Origin: Oscillospiraceae bacterium
Lineage (GTDB): Bacteria; Bacillota; Clostridia; Oscillospirales; Ruminococcaceae
Assembly: GCA_029062865.1 (NCBI GenBank)
Contig: JAIDPG010000325.1
Coordinates: 1 to 13,186 of the forward strand
Reading direction: 5' to 3'
Length of the DNA stretch: 13,186 nucleotides
Both the position numbers and the translations under genes were made by a program. This document shows, piece after piece, positions 7,443-13,186 of this stretch (positions within the stretch are counted from its first letter, which is position 1; the number at the start of each line of letters is the position of its first letter). Below the pieces are notes generated by a model. That model was given only the letters and a program-made list of their open reading frames with translations, had not been told where the DNA came from and made no database searches.

Positions 7443-7470
7443 TGACATTCCACGATAATTATGATATAAT
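7442..7470 (+). promoter_or_regulatory. Consensus housekeeping promoter for the MATE gene
   Basis: TTGACA at 7442-7447 and TATAAT at 7465-7470 match both consensus boxes, with a 17-base spacer. Transcription would start near 7477, about 30 bases before the MATE start codon. No operator is evident. Confidence 0.9.
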
Positions 7471-7508
7471 GTTAATGTCTACTTATAACAAATTCAGAGG
7501 GTGTAAAA

Positions 7509-8861
7509 ATGTCGCAGAAAACAGCTCCGAGTTCCGAGGCTCAATATGTGAAAATGACCGAGACTCCCGTTGGGCGGCTTATTATTTCGCTTGGGATCCC
7601 GACGGTTATCAGCATGCTTATCACGAATATCTACAACGTCGCGGACTCGTATTTCGTCAGCCAGATTTCGCTGAGCGCGGGCGGAGCCACGAGCGTCGTG
7701 TTCGGCGTGATGTCGATTTTGCAGGCGTTCGGGTTTATGTTCGGGCACGGCTCCGGGAGCCACATCAGCCGCTTTCTCGGAGCGCAGCATAACGAAAAAG
7801 CAAGCGAGTATGCTTCGACGGGCTTTTTCTGGGCGATAATCGCGGGGCTTGGCATAATGGCGGGCGGGCTTATCTTTATCGAGCCGCTGATGCGGCTGCT
7901 CGGCAGCACCGACACAATTCTCCCTTACGCCGTGGATTACTGCGTGTTCATTCTCATTGCCGCCCCCGCGATGACGGGCAGCTGCGTGCTGAACAACATA
8001 CTCCGCTATGAGGGCAAAGCCGCGCTTGCGATGATAGGGCTTACGACGGGCGGCGTGCTTAACATGGCGCTCGACCCGCTGTTTATTTTCGTGTTTGACT
8101 TGGGGATAAGCGGCGCGGGGCTTTCGACAGCGCTTTCGCAGTACATCTCGTTCGGGATTTTGCTGTCGATGTTTATCTCCAAGAAAACGCAAAGCCGCAT
8201 TTCAATTCGTTTTATCGCGCGGGAGTTCAAGACCCTCGCGGACATTGTTATAACGGGTCTCCCGAGCCTTGCGCGGCAGGGGCTGAACAGCGTTTCGACG
8301 ATGGTGTTAAACGCCGCCGCGAAGCCGTTTGACGACGCGGCGATAGCGGCGATGGGCTACGTCGGAAGGACGTCGCACCTGATCTCCTCGATCGGTCTCG
8401 GCATAGGTCAGGGCTTTCAGCCCGTGTCGGGGTTCAACTACGGCGCGGGGAAGTACTCGCGTGTGAAGAAGGGCACGGCGTTCACGATAGCGCTCGGAAC
8501 GATCTCGATAGGCGTGATAGCGTCGGCGTGCTTCGTCCTTGCCCCACAGATAATCTCGCTGTTCCGCAAGGATGCGGAGGTCGTGCAGATCGGCAGCGAG
8601 GCTTTGCGTATTCAATGCGCGGCGCTGCTGTTTTTCCCGATCTCGATGGTCGGAAGCATGCTGTTTCAGAGCATCGGCAAAAGCGTCCGCGCGCTGATTT
8701 TGTCCTGTCTGCAAAGCGGGCTGATTTTTATCCCGCTGTGCCTGATCCTCGCCCACAACTTCGCCATCAAGGGCATAGAAGCCGCCCAGCCGATAGCGTA
8801 TTTCACCACCTCGCTTATCGCCCTGCCGATGGTGGTTATGTTTTTGAAGAAACTCCGGTAA
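7509..8861 (+). CDS. MATE-family multidrug/cation antiporter
   Basis: A 450-residue integral membrane protein with about 12 predicted helices in two homologous halves, the usual MATE size. The first half begins PVGRLIISLGIPTVISMLITNIYNVADSYFV, split here as PVGRLIISLGIPTVIS then MLITNIYNVADSYFV. The second starts near TLADIVITGLPSLARQGLN and carries the family signature GIGQGFQPVSGFNYGAGKY. Such proteins export drugs or cationic metabolites using a Na+ or H+ gradient. Start ATG 7509 follows AGAGGGTG. It has its own consensus promoter, and its stop codon lies inside a long palindrome (8858-8901). The HAD gene follows 95 bases later and may be co-transcribed by readthrough. The substrate cannot be read from the sequence; MepA-like drug export is the nearest guess. 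Confidence 0.95.
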   Translation: MSQKTAPSSEAQYVKMTETPVGRLIISLGIPTVISMLITNIYNVADSYFVSQISLSAGGATSVVFGVMSILQAFGFMFGHGSGSHISRFLGAQHNEKASEYASTGFFWAIIAGLGIMAGGLIFIEPLMRLLGSTDTILPYAVDYCVFILIAAPAMTGSCVLNNILRYEGKAALAMIGLTTGGVLNMALDPLFIFVFDLGISGAGLSTALSQYISFGILLSMFISKKTQSRISIRFIAREFKTLADIVITGLPSLARQGLNSVSTMVLNAAAKPFDDAAIAAMGYVGRTSHLISSIGLGIGQGFQPVSGFNYGAGKYSRVKKGTAFTIALGTISIGVIASACFVLAPQIISLFRKDAEVVQIGSEALRIQCAALLFFPISMVGSMLFQSIGKSVRALILSCLQSGLIFIPLCLILAHNFAIKGIEAAQPIAYFTTSLIALPMVVMFLKKLR

Positions 8862-8901
8862 GTGCAAATTCCCTCGCTGCGCGAGCAGAATTTGCACTTA
8901 C
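8858..8901. repeat. Palindrome spanning the MATE stop codon
   Basis: A perfect 14-bp stem (8858-8871 with 8888-8901) encloses a second hairpin, CTCGC-TGC-GCGAG (8873-8885). The MATE stop TAA (8859-8861) is within the left arm. No T-run follows, so it is not a classic terminator; it could protect the mRNA 3' end or be a REP-like element. The rest of the gap to the HAD gene shows only its ribosome site. Confidence 0.8.
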
Positions 8902-8956
8902 CACAATGGCTTCACGCGCAGCGCCCTTACTTCTTACTTATAAAAAGGAGTTCATT

Positions 8957-9580
8957 ATGATCGAAAGCATAATTTTTGACATGGACGGCACGCTCTGGGA
9001 CAGCGCGGAGAACGTCGCGGCGGCTTGGAACAAGGCGGTCGCTGGGCTTTCCGAGCGGCGCTTTTCGGGCGACGACATCCGCGGCGTTATGGGGCTTACT
9101 ATGGACGCTATCGCCGCGCGGTTTTTCCCCGATGCTAGCGAGCAGATGCGCATGGAGATTTTAACTCGCTGCTGCGACATCGAAAACGACTATCTCCGCG
9201 AGCACGGCGGCGGTATCTATCCCGACACCGCGGCGACAACCGCGAGGCTCGCAAAGCGCTTTCGGCTGTTTATCGTCAGCAATTGTCAAGCGGGATATAT
9301 CGAGGCGTTTCTCGATCACTACGGCTTGTGGGAGCACATCACAGACCGCCTCTGCTGGGGCGACAACGGACTTCAGAAGTCCGAGAACATCCGCTTGATA
9401 ATGCAAAAAAACAACGTCGAGCCGTCGCGAGCCCTCTACGTTGGCGACACCCAGACCGATCGCGACAGCGCCCGCGCCGCGGGAGTTAAATTCGCGTTCG
9501 CGTCGTATGGATTCGGTAGCGTCGACGGCTTTGATTTCAAGCTGAATTCGCTTTCCGAGCTCTGCGAAATTCTTAAATAA
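8957..9580 (+). CDS. HAD-superfamily hydrolase, phosphoglycolate phosphatase-like
   Basis: A 207-residue cytoplasmic phosphatase. Motif I is FDMDGT with nucleophile D8 and acid/base D10; a helical cap occupies about residues 15-85; motif II is FIVSNC; the motif III Lys lies in GLQKSEN; motif IV is YVGDTQTDRDSA. This matches subfamily IA enzymes such as Gph and PpaX, and the substrate is probably a small phosphorylated metabolite. The true start is ATG 8957, six bases after AAGGAG (8945-8950); the frame is open far upstream, but that part is out of frame with MATE and has no ribosome site. It lies downstream of MATE on the same strand, with no obvious promoter of its own. Confidence 0.93.
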   Translation: MIESIIFDMDGTLWDSAENVAAAWNKAVAGLSERRFSGDDIRGVMGLTMDAIAARFFPDASEQMRMEILTRCCDIENDYLREHGGGIYPDTAATTARLAKRFRLFIVSNCQAGYIEAFLDHYGLWEHITDRLCWGDNGLQKSENIRLIMQKNNVEPSRALYVGDTQTDRDSARAAGVKFAFASYGFGSVDGFDFKLNSLSELCEILK

Positions 9581-9585
9581 AAAAC

Positions 9586-9610
9586 GCTCTCCGAATTCGG
9601 GGAGCTTTGG
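9586..9610 (+). terminator. Weak terminator-like hairpin after the HAD gene
   Basis: An 8-bp stem with one G-T pair (9586-9593 with 9598-9605) has loop AATT and is followed by a short T-run broken by G. Its sequence resembles the strong terminator at 9663-9698, as though the terminator were duplicated around the palindrome between them. Confidence 0.55.
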
Positions 9611-9619
9611 GTTGATCGC

Positions 9620-9654
9620 TCGCGTTTTCCCCGCCTACGGCGGGGAAAACGCGA
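9620..9654. repeat. Perfect 16-bp palindrome between two terminator-like hairpins
   Basis: Bases 9620-9635 pair perfectly with 9639-9654 across a TAC loop. No T-run follows. It sits exactly between the weak and strong terminators of the HAD gene, suggesting insertion of a palindromic element or a designed roadblock between convergent operons. Confidence 0.8.
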
Positions 9655-9662
9655 AATAGTTT

Positions 9663-9698
9663 AAAAAGCTCCCCGAAAACAATTTCGGGGAGCTTTTT
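9663..9698. terminator. Strong bidirectional terminator between convergent operons
   Basis: A 16-bp perfect stem (9663-9678 with 9683-9698) with loop ACAA has an A-run on the left arm and a T-run on the right, so it works on both strands. It ends the HAD transcript and the minus-strand sigma operon, whose last gene stops at 9725. Confidence 0.93.
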
Positions 9699-9724
9699 AT
9701 TACAGAATACTCGCGGGTGAAAAA

Positions 9725-10978
9725 TTAGTCAAACGTAAAGAGAACTACGTCGTGGATCTCGCCGCCGCATTTACTGCCGGGACAGACGCTCTCGACGCGG
9801 AACGGTGCGGTGTCGTTGTTGATCTTGTCGTGTGAATACGCGAGCATTTTGCTGCCGCTGTCAGCGCCCTTTATCAAAAAGGAGCTGTATATCAAGCCCT
9901 CGCGCGGGCAATAGAGAAAGCAAACGTCGCCCTCCTTTGCGGAGCTTGGGAGAGTGACTGTGCGGTCGGGGTTTATCGCGATAGAGCGCATTTCGCCGAG
10001 CCTCGATTTCATCAGCTGGAAAAACAGCGCGGTCTGCACTGGATAGCCGACCGAAAGCCCGCCCTCGGCGAGCGCCCGTGACGTGTGCTCCGCACCGAAC
10101 TGCCCGATGCCGTCCGCGGGATTTTCCCGCGCGTATTTCGCTGCCTTTTCGGCGTTATAGCTTTGGTTCGCGATTGCGTAACCGGAGCTCTCAAACAGCA
10201 TAACGGTGTTATCCTTTTGAGGATTATTCCCGAAGTGATAGAAGAAAACCTCCTTTATCGGAGTGCCGCAGCTTTTGCACGTGTCCGCGACAATATACGC
10301 GTATTCGCCGCTGTTTTCCTCGTTATGGCAGCAGACCTTCATATTGCCGAGGTCGTCGTTGCCGACGAAGATCGTCGAGTGTATCATCAAGCCCTCGTAC
10401 GGGCAGTAAAGCTCGACAACGTCCCCGGGCTCGGCATATTGCGGGAGCTTCACCGTTCTGTCGGAGGACACCGGGAGAAATTCCCCGAAGCCCAGCCGTG
10501 AATTCAAAAGCAGCAGCGCCAGCGACGAGGAGCTGTCGGTGCTTATTGAGAGCCCGCCCGCGGCAAGGCATCTTGACGCGAATTCCGCGCAGAGCCCCTG
10601 CTCGTCATTCCAATGCGCTTTCGCGTATTGTACAGCCGCCGCGCGGTCGTATTCCTCGAAGAGCGCCGGGGCGTTCTTCACGCCGCGCCAGAGCTCCGCC
10701 GAGGAGCTTATCACGGAAAATTCCGCGTTAAAACGCCGCTTGTCAATGTATGTATCGTTTATATTGTAGAGCTTGTTTCCGTCCTCGAATTCGTGAATGT
10801 CCGACAAAAACACCGGCTCGGGAAGCTCGGGAAAAGGCGCACCCGCGGCGTAAGCGGCGTTAATATCCGCGTATTCCGCCGCTTTATCGTCCGAATTTCC
10901 GTTGTTTTCGCGCTTTCCGCACGCGCCGAGCCCGACCGCTGTCGCAAAGCAAAGCAGTATTGTAAATATTCTTTTCAT
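9725..10978 (-). CDS. Lipoprotein with tandem amidase-like domains, second one degenerate
   Basis: A 417-residue exported lipoprotein; the start at 10978 gives a signal peptide with lipobox LGAC (C20). The frame opens upstream, but that part is not signal-like and overlaps the previous gene. Two repeats, offset by 165 residues, share YDRAAAVQYA/YNAEKAAKYA, ASRCLAAGGLS/TSRALAEGGLS, DRTVKLP/DRTVTLP and YCPYEGL/YCPREGL. The layout matches Amidase_6 (putative amidase) domains, in which a Cys in an otherwise DCTNFVSQ-like motif and two His are conserved. Repeat 1 has C130, H200 and H218; in repeat 2 these align with G295, S365 and H383, so it should be inactive. A CXXC or CX4C pair ends each repeat. 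It is the last gene of the sigma operon, 28 bases after the anti-sigma gene. Likely role: cell-wall or peptide cleavage at the surface. Confidence 0.8.
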   Translation of the reverse strand: MKRIFTILLCFATAVGLGACGKRENNGNSDDKAAEYADINAAYAAGAPFPELPEPVFLSDIHEFEDGNKLYNINDTYIDKRRFNAEFSVISSSAELWRGVKNAPALFEEYDRAAAVQYAKAHWNDEQGLCAEFASRCLAAGGLSISTDSSSSLALLLLNSRLGFGEFLPVSSDRTVKLPQYAEPGDVVELYCPYEGLMIHSTIFVGNDDLGNMKVCCHNEENSGEYAYIVADTCKSCGTPIKEVFFYHFGNNPQKDNTVMLFESSGYAIANQSYNAEKAAKYARENPADGIGQFGAEHTSRALAEGGLSVGYPVQTALFFQLMKSRLGEMRSIAINPDRTVTLPSSAKEGDVCFLYCPREGLIYSSFLIKGADSGSKMLAYSHDKINNDTAPFRVESVCPGSKCGGEIHDVVLFTFD

Positions 10979-11006
10979 AATATATTTTCCCCAAATTATT
11001 CTTGTA

Positions 11007-12161
11007 TTATTTCTGCATCCACTCGTCCACGTGCGCGATCGGCTCGGAGAGTATCTCGACGGCGTCCATATTCGCGAACACACTGTTATAGGAGCTGTAC
11101 GCGATGTCGTTCAGCGTCACGCGCGCAAGCACCGCGTCGCCTTTGTCGATGCCGTCTATTGCGCTATAGTCCGCAAACACATTGGAAATCGTGATTCTGG
11201 GATATTCGTTGACGATGTGAACCGCGCCGGTTTCGTGCGCGTAGCCAATGTGGTAGTCCATAACCTTTTTATGGCTTGTGCCCAAAATCGGCAGCTTATC
11301 CTCTGTCGGGTAGAACATGAAAGAGCCGCCGTCGTTGCTGAGGTTCGGCGCGTCAACGCACAAGATCCCCTCAATTTCGATCTGCCCCTCAAATTCTATA
11401 AAGTTTTCGTCCTCGGGGCTGATCTCAAGTCGCCAGCTCTCGCCGGGAGCGTTGACTCTGAATTGCGTTGTTGCTTTTATAAGCTTCAATCCGCATATCT
11501 CATCGCCCTCGTAAAGACGTTTGTAGTTGTTTGTGTTCCTTGGCATTTCCCCGTAGAAGCTGTTGCCGTCCGTCTTGTCGGGGTTGCCTGTCCAAGTGAA
11601 CATCTCGGGGTTGTGATAGCTGTCGAATGCTATGCCCATAGGCTCTCTGAAATAGCAGAAGCCGTCGCAATAAGCGATTGCGCCCACATCTTCCTCCGTT
11701 ATTTCCGAAGGCTTTTTGTCGGTGTTTGTGCGATTTATGTCGGAGCTCATAATTGGATCGTTGCCGAACCCCATAAATATCGTCGGCTCGTCAACGTACT
11801 CCGAAATGTCGGACGTGTAGATTTCAATGTTCGATACGTCGGGCGTGCTGATCTCGGGCTTTGAAATGTCAGATACTTCACTATCGGATATTTCGCTTTC
11901 ATCGGAAGTTCCCGCCGCGGGCGAGAAGCCCATGCTGTTTTTGTATCGGTTGAAGCCGTAGATCCCGCCGCCGATAATCGCGACAGCCGCGGCAATTCCC
12001 GCCGCTATCTTCACAAGGCGGAACGGCGATTTCTCCTCCATTATGATGACTTCCTCGCCGTGATCGAGCCAAGCGTCCTCTACCATATTTTCGTCCAGAT
12101 CGCCGAGCAGATCAAAGAGCTGTTTTCCGTTGTTGCTGTCAATTTTGTTGGTTTTTTTCAT
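11007..12161 (-). CDS. Membrane anti-sigma-like protein
   Basis: A 384-residue protein with a short cytoplasmic N-terminus (1-48), one membrane helix (about 49-70) and a large outside domain. This is the topology of anti-sigma factors. The N-terminus has LFDLLGDLDENMVEDA (15-30), an acidic helix common in clostridial anti-sigma proteins, but no His-Cys zinc (ZAS) motif. A Ser/Asp/Glu-rich linker (about 85-120) has five-residue periodicity (KPEIS, TPDVS, TSDIS). The outside domain has no family I recognise. Its start overlaps the sigma gene by 4 bases (ATGA), with AGGAGG ten bases upstream, implying coupled translation. Its inferred job is to hold the ECF sigma factor until a signal outside the cell releases it. 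Confidence 0.85.
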   Translation of the reverse strand: MKKTNKIDSNNGKQLFDLLGDLDENMVEDAWLDHGEEVIIMEEKSPFRLVKIAAGIAAAVAIIGGGIYGFNRYKNSMGFSPAAGTSDESEISDSEVSDISKPEISTPDVSNIEIYTSDISEYVDEPTIFMGFGNDPIMSSDINRTNTDKKPSEITEEDVGAIAYCDGFCYFREPMGIAFDSYHNPEMFTWTGNPDKTDGNSFYGEMPRNTNNYKRLYEGDEICGLKLIKATTQFRVNAPGESWRLEISPEDENFIEFEGQIEIEGILCVDAPNLSNDGGSFMFYPTEDKLPILGTSHKKVMDYHIGYAHETGAVHIVNEYPRITISNVFADYSAIDGIDKGDAVLARVTLNDIAYSSYNSVFANMDAVEILSEPIAHVDEWMQK

Positions 12162-12718
12162 AGCTCATAGCCCTCCTTTTCAAGCTGTTCTTTGAGACGC
12201 TGCCTCGTGCGGCTGAGTATTACCGAAACGGTGTTTTTCCTCGCGCCGTAGCGCTTGGCGATTTCCGAAACCTTGCAGCCGTACCAGTATCGAAGAATGA
12301 AAATACGCCGCTCGCGCGCGGGCTCTTGGTTCAGGAAGCTCTCGATGCTCGCCAGAAGCGCCTTGTTTTCGTATGTATTTTCAACATCGGTTTTGTCGGG
12401 GATTATCTCGGCGAGCTCCTCGAAAACCGATGAAAAATTTCCGTGCCCGCGCTTGTCCGCAAGACGTGTTCTCAGCATATCAACAGCGGTATTCCGCACG
12501 AGCCTGCACAAAAACGAGCCGAGAACCTTCGGGCGGTTCGGCGGGATAAGCTCCCAGAGCTTGAGGTACGCGTCGTTGACGCAGTCCTCCGCGTCGGTGC
12601 GGCTGCCGAGGATATTCGCCGCAACAAATCGGCACCGCTCCCCGAACTTCTTTTCCGCCGCCGCAAGCGCGGTCTCGTTGCGCTCCCAGAACAGCTGCAC
12701 AATGTCCGAGTCGTTCAT
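12158..12718 (-). CDS. ECF-type RNA polymerase sigma factor
   Basis: A 186-residue sigma-70-family factor of the extracytoplasmic-function group, containing only regions 2 and 4. Region 2 includes DAEDCVNDAYLKLWE and FLCRLVRNTAVDMLR (core binding and -10 recognition). Region 4, after a linker with VENTYENK, includes ERRIFILRYWYGCKVSEIAKRYG and the recognition helix KNTVSVILSRTRQRLK. The start follows GAGGGGGTGA (12723-12732 on the opposite strand). It heads a three-gene operon with the anti-sigma-like protein and the amidase-like lipoprotein. An ECF-type promoter just upstream suggests it activates its own transcription. Confidence 0.95.
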   Translation of the reverse strand: MNDSDIVQLFWERNETALAAAEKKFGERCRFVAANILGSRTDAEDCVNDAYLKLWELIPPNRPKVLGSFLCRLVRNTAVDMLRTRLADKRGHGNFSSVFEELAEIIPDKTDVENTYENKALLASIESFLNQEPARERRIFILRYWYGCKVSEIAKRYGARKNTVSVILSRTRQRLKEQLEKEGYEL

Positions 12719-12739
12719 ATTTTCACCCCCTCATACATT

Positions 12740-12767
12740 AACTCGTATTTTTTTCATAAAGGTTACA
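12740..12767 (-). promoter_or_regulatory. Proximal ECF-type promoter of the sigma operon
   Basis: On the minus strand TGTAACC (12761-12767) is followed 15 bases later by CGAGTT (12740-12745). A TGTAAC -35 and CG-rich -10 at this spacing are typical of ECF sigma targets, so the factor probably transcribes its own operon. The predicted start lies just before the ribosome site. Confidence 0.6.
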
Positions 12768-12786
12768 GGGTTTTGGAAATTTTTTG

Positions 12787-12796
12787 TTGACGTCAA
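12787..12796. promoter_or_regulatory. 10-bp palindrome TTGACGTCAA in the leader
   Basis: A perfect 10-bp palindrome, flanked by T- and A-runs, lies between the distal and proximal sigma promoters. It could be a regulator site. No known protein can be named from it. Confidence 0.4.
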
Positions 12797-12839
12797 AAAA
12801 GCGGCAAAATCAGCCTGTCGGCGTTCTGTCACCCACATT

Positions 12840-12871
12840 CCGATTATAATCTATTATCGGTGAAAAGTCAA
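12840..12871 (-). promoter_or_regulatory. Distal housekeeping promoter with overlapping operator-like palindrome
   Basis: On the minus strand TTGACT (12866-12871) and TATAAT (12843-12848) are 17 bases apart. A 21-base imperfect palindrome centred at 12850 (12840-12860, CCGAT to ATCGG, 16 of 20 paired positions symmetric) covers the -10 and half the spacer, as an operator for a dimeric repressor would. The start would be about 115 bases before the sigma start codon. Confidence 0.75.
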
Positions 12872-12902
12872 CACCCGCGTTGTTTTTGCGATTTCGAACC
12901 CT

Positions 12903-12951
12903 GCAATGAGCTGAACGCGTGCCGCGAAGCGGCTTGACGAGCGCCCATTGC
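12903..12951. repeat. Nested palindrome with GCGAAGC core
   Basis: GCCGC-GAA-GCGGC (12921-12933) lies inside GCAATG/CATTGC (12903-12908 with 12946-12951). The core holds GCGAAGC, as does one hairpin of the palindrome at 2-62. The bases around it (12872-13058) contain no gene I can support: the open frames lack ribosome sites and have improbable composition. Confidence 0.55.
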
Positions 12952-13058
12952 GACTGGCGAAAAAACAAGATCTTAAGGGTCTGTGAACCTTTGTACAGCC
13001 GTTTTCGCTCGCGGTATGTTCTCGGATAGCGCGTATTTCCGCATTTTGTAAAAAACTC

Positions 13059-13087
13059 TTGACAAACGGAATAATTTGTGTTATAAT
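13059..13087 (+). promoter_or_regulatory. Consensus housekeeping promoter facing the right edge
   Basis: TTGACA at 13059-13064 and TATAAT at 13082-13087 are both perfect, with a 17-base spacer. Transcription would begin near 13094 and run into the inverted-repeat structure that follows. The gene it drives lies beyond the window or is the RNA itself. Confidence 0.92.
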
Positions 13088-13099
13088 AATTTTGCTACA

Positions 13100-13186
13100 C
13101 AATTTTATATTTTGATGCCCATAAGGGGATTACTATACTCTTGACAGTATGTGTATCTCTCTTTCACCTTATGGGCGATAAAATTG
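13100..13186 (+). ncRNA. Possible structured leader or small RNA
   Basis: Two nested perfect stems: CAATTTTAT (13100-13108) with ATAAAATTG (13178-13186), and GCCCATAAGG (13117-13126) with CCTTATGGGC (13167-13176). They are separated by an 8-base bulge on the 5' side and a single G on the 3' side. Inside, GAT/ATC and ATAC/GTAT extend the fold to a TCTTGACA loop. It starts about six bases after the predicted transcription start. I do not match it to a known riboswitch class. It could instead be an element end. The outer stem reaches the last base of the window and may continue. Confidence 0.5.

Noticed and set aside
7240..7458. 72-residue plus-strand open frame
   Set aside because: It starts inside a terminator stem and runs through repeats, with no ribosome site.
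8528..8956. Upstream extension of the HAD open frame
   Set aside because: It overlaps MATE in another frame, has basic shadow-like composition and no ribosome site; the HAD motif begins at 8957 after AAGGAG.
10979..11083. Longer N-terminus of the amidase-like lipoprotein
   Set aside because: The added residues would hide the signal peptide and overlap the anti-sigma gene; the start at 10978 gives a standard lipoprotein.
10902..11864. 320-residue plus-strand open frame
   Set aside because: Shadow of the anti-sigma-like gene on the other strand; no ribosome site and no recognisable domain.
12854..13102. 82-residue minus-strand open frame
   Set aside because: It covers two promoters and a palindrome, lacks a ribosome site and has no recognisable motif.
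13114..13143. Short leader peptide (ATG 13114, nine codons), and a coding start at TTG 13141 or ATG 13171
   Set aside because: None has a convincing ribosome site at the right distance, and all lie inside the inverted repeat; the sequence ends too soon to judge.
13141..13146. Second TTGACA as a promoter
   Set aside because: No -10 lies 16-18 bases downstream; it is the loop of the hairpin.

Overview
The window looks like chromosomal DNA from a gut-type Gram-positive anaerobe of the Clostridia, probably near Ruminococcus or Oscillospiraceae. This is inferred from strong GGAGG-type ribosome sites, consensus TTGACA/TATAAT promoters, lipoproteins with Clostridia-type lipoboxes, an ECF sigma/anti-sigma pair of clostridial type, and mixed, moderately GC-rich codon use. 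No rRNA, tRNA, CRISPR array or intact mobile element was found.

Left edge (1-400): a nested palindrome, a decayed fragment of an IS3/IS481-type transposase, and a strong terminator that insulates what follows.

Block 1 (424-7143, + strand): an OmpR-type response regulator and a sensor histidine kinase overlap and share a promoter. Next come a 500-residue lipoprotein, an ABC ATPase and a large fused ABC permease, the last two overlapping. Both promoters, at 424-455 and 2467-2498, carry TTGAC-N6-TTGAC ten bases before the -10, and otherwise match closely. I infer that the regulator controls both its own operon and the lipoprotein/ABC operon, as in lantibiotic or peptide-antibiotic response modules. 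The lipoprotein operon has a 120-base leader made of degenerate 7-base repeats arranged as an imperfect inverted repeat.

Block 2 (7144-9724): a bidirectional terminator, a possible minus-strand remnant of a gene end, another cluster of 7-base repeats, then a MATE transporter with a consensus promoter and a HAD-family phosphatase. Palindromes follow both genes, and a strong bidirectional terminator separates the HAD gene from the convergent operon.

Block 3 (9725-12871, - strand): an ECF sigma factor, a membrane anti-sigma-like protein (4-base overlap) and a secreted lipoprotein with two tandem amidase-like domains, of which only the first keeps the catalytic Cys and His. Two promoters are visible: a distal housekeeping type with an operator-like palindrome, and a proximal one of ECF type (TGTAACC, N15, CGAGTT), which suggests autoregulation.

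Right edge (12872-13186): no convincing gene. A GCGAAGC-centred palindrome is followed by a consensus + promoter and a two-part inverted repeat (9 bp plus 10 bp) that would start the transcript. It may be a structured leader, a small RNA or an element end, and it finishes exactly at the window edge.
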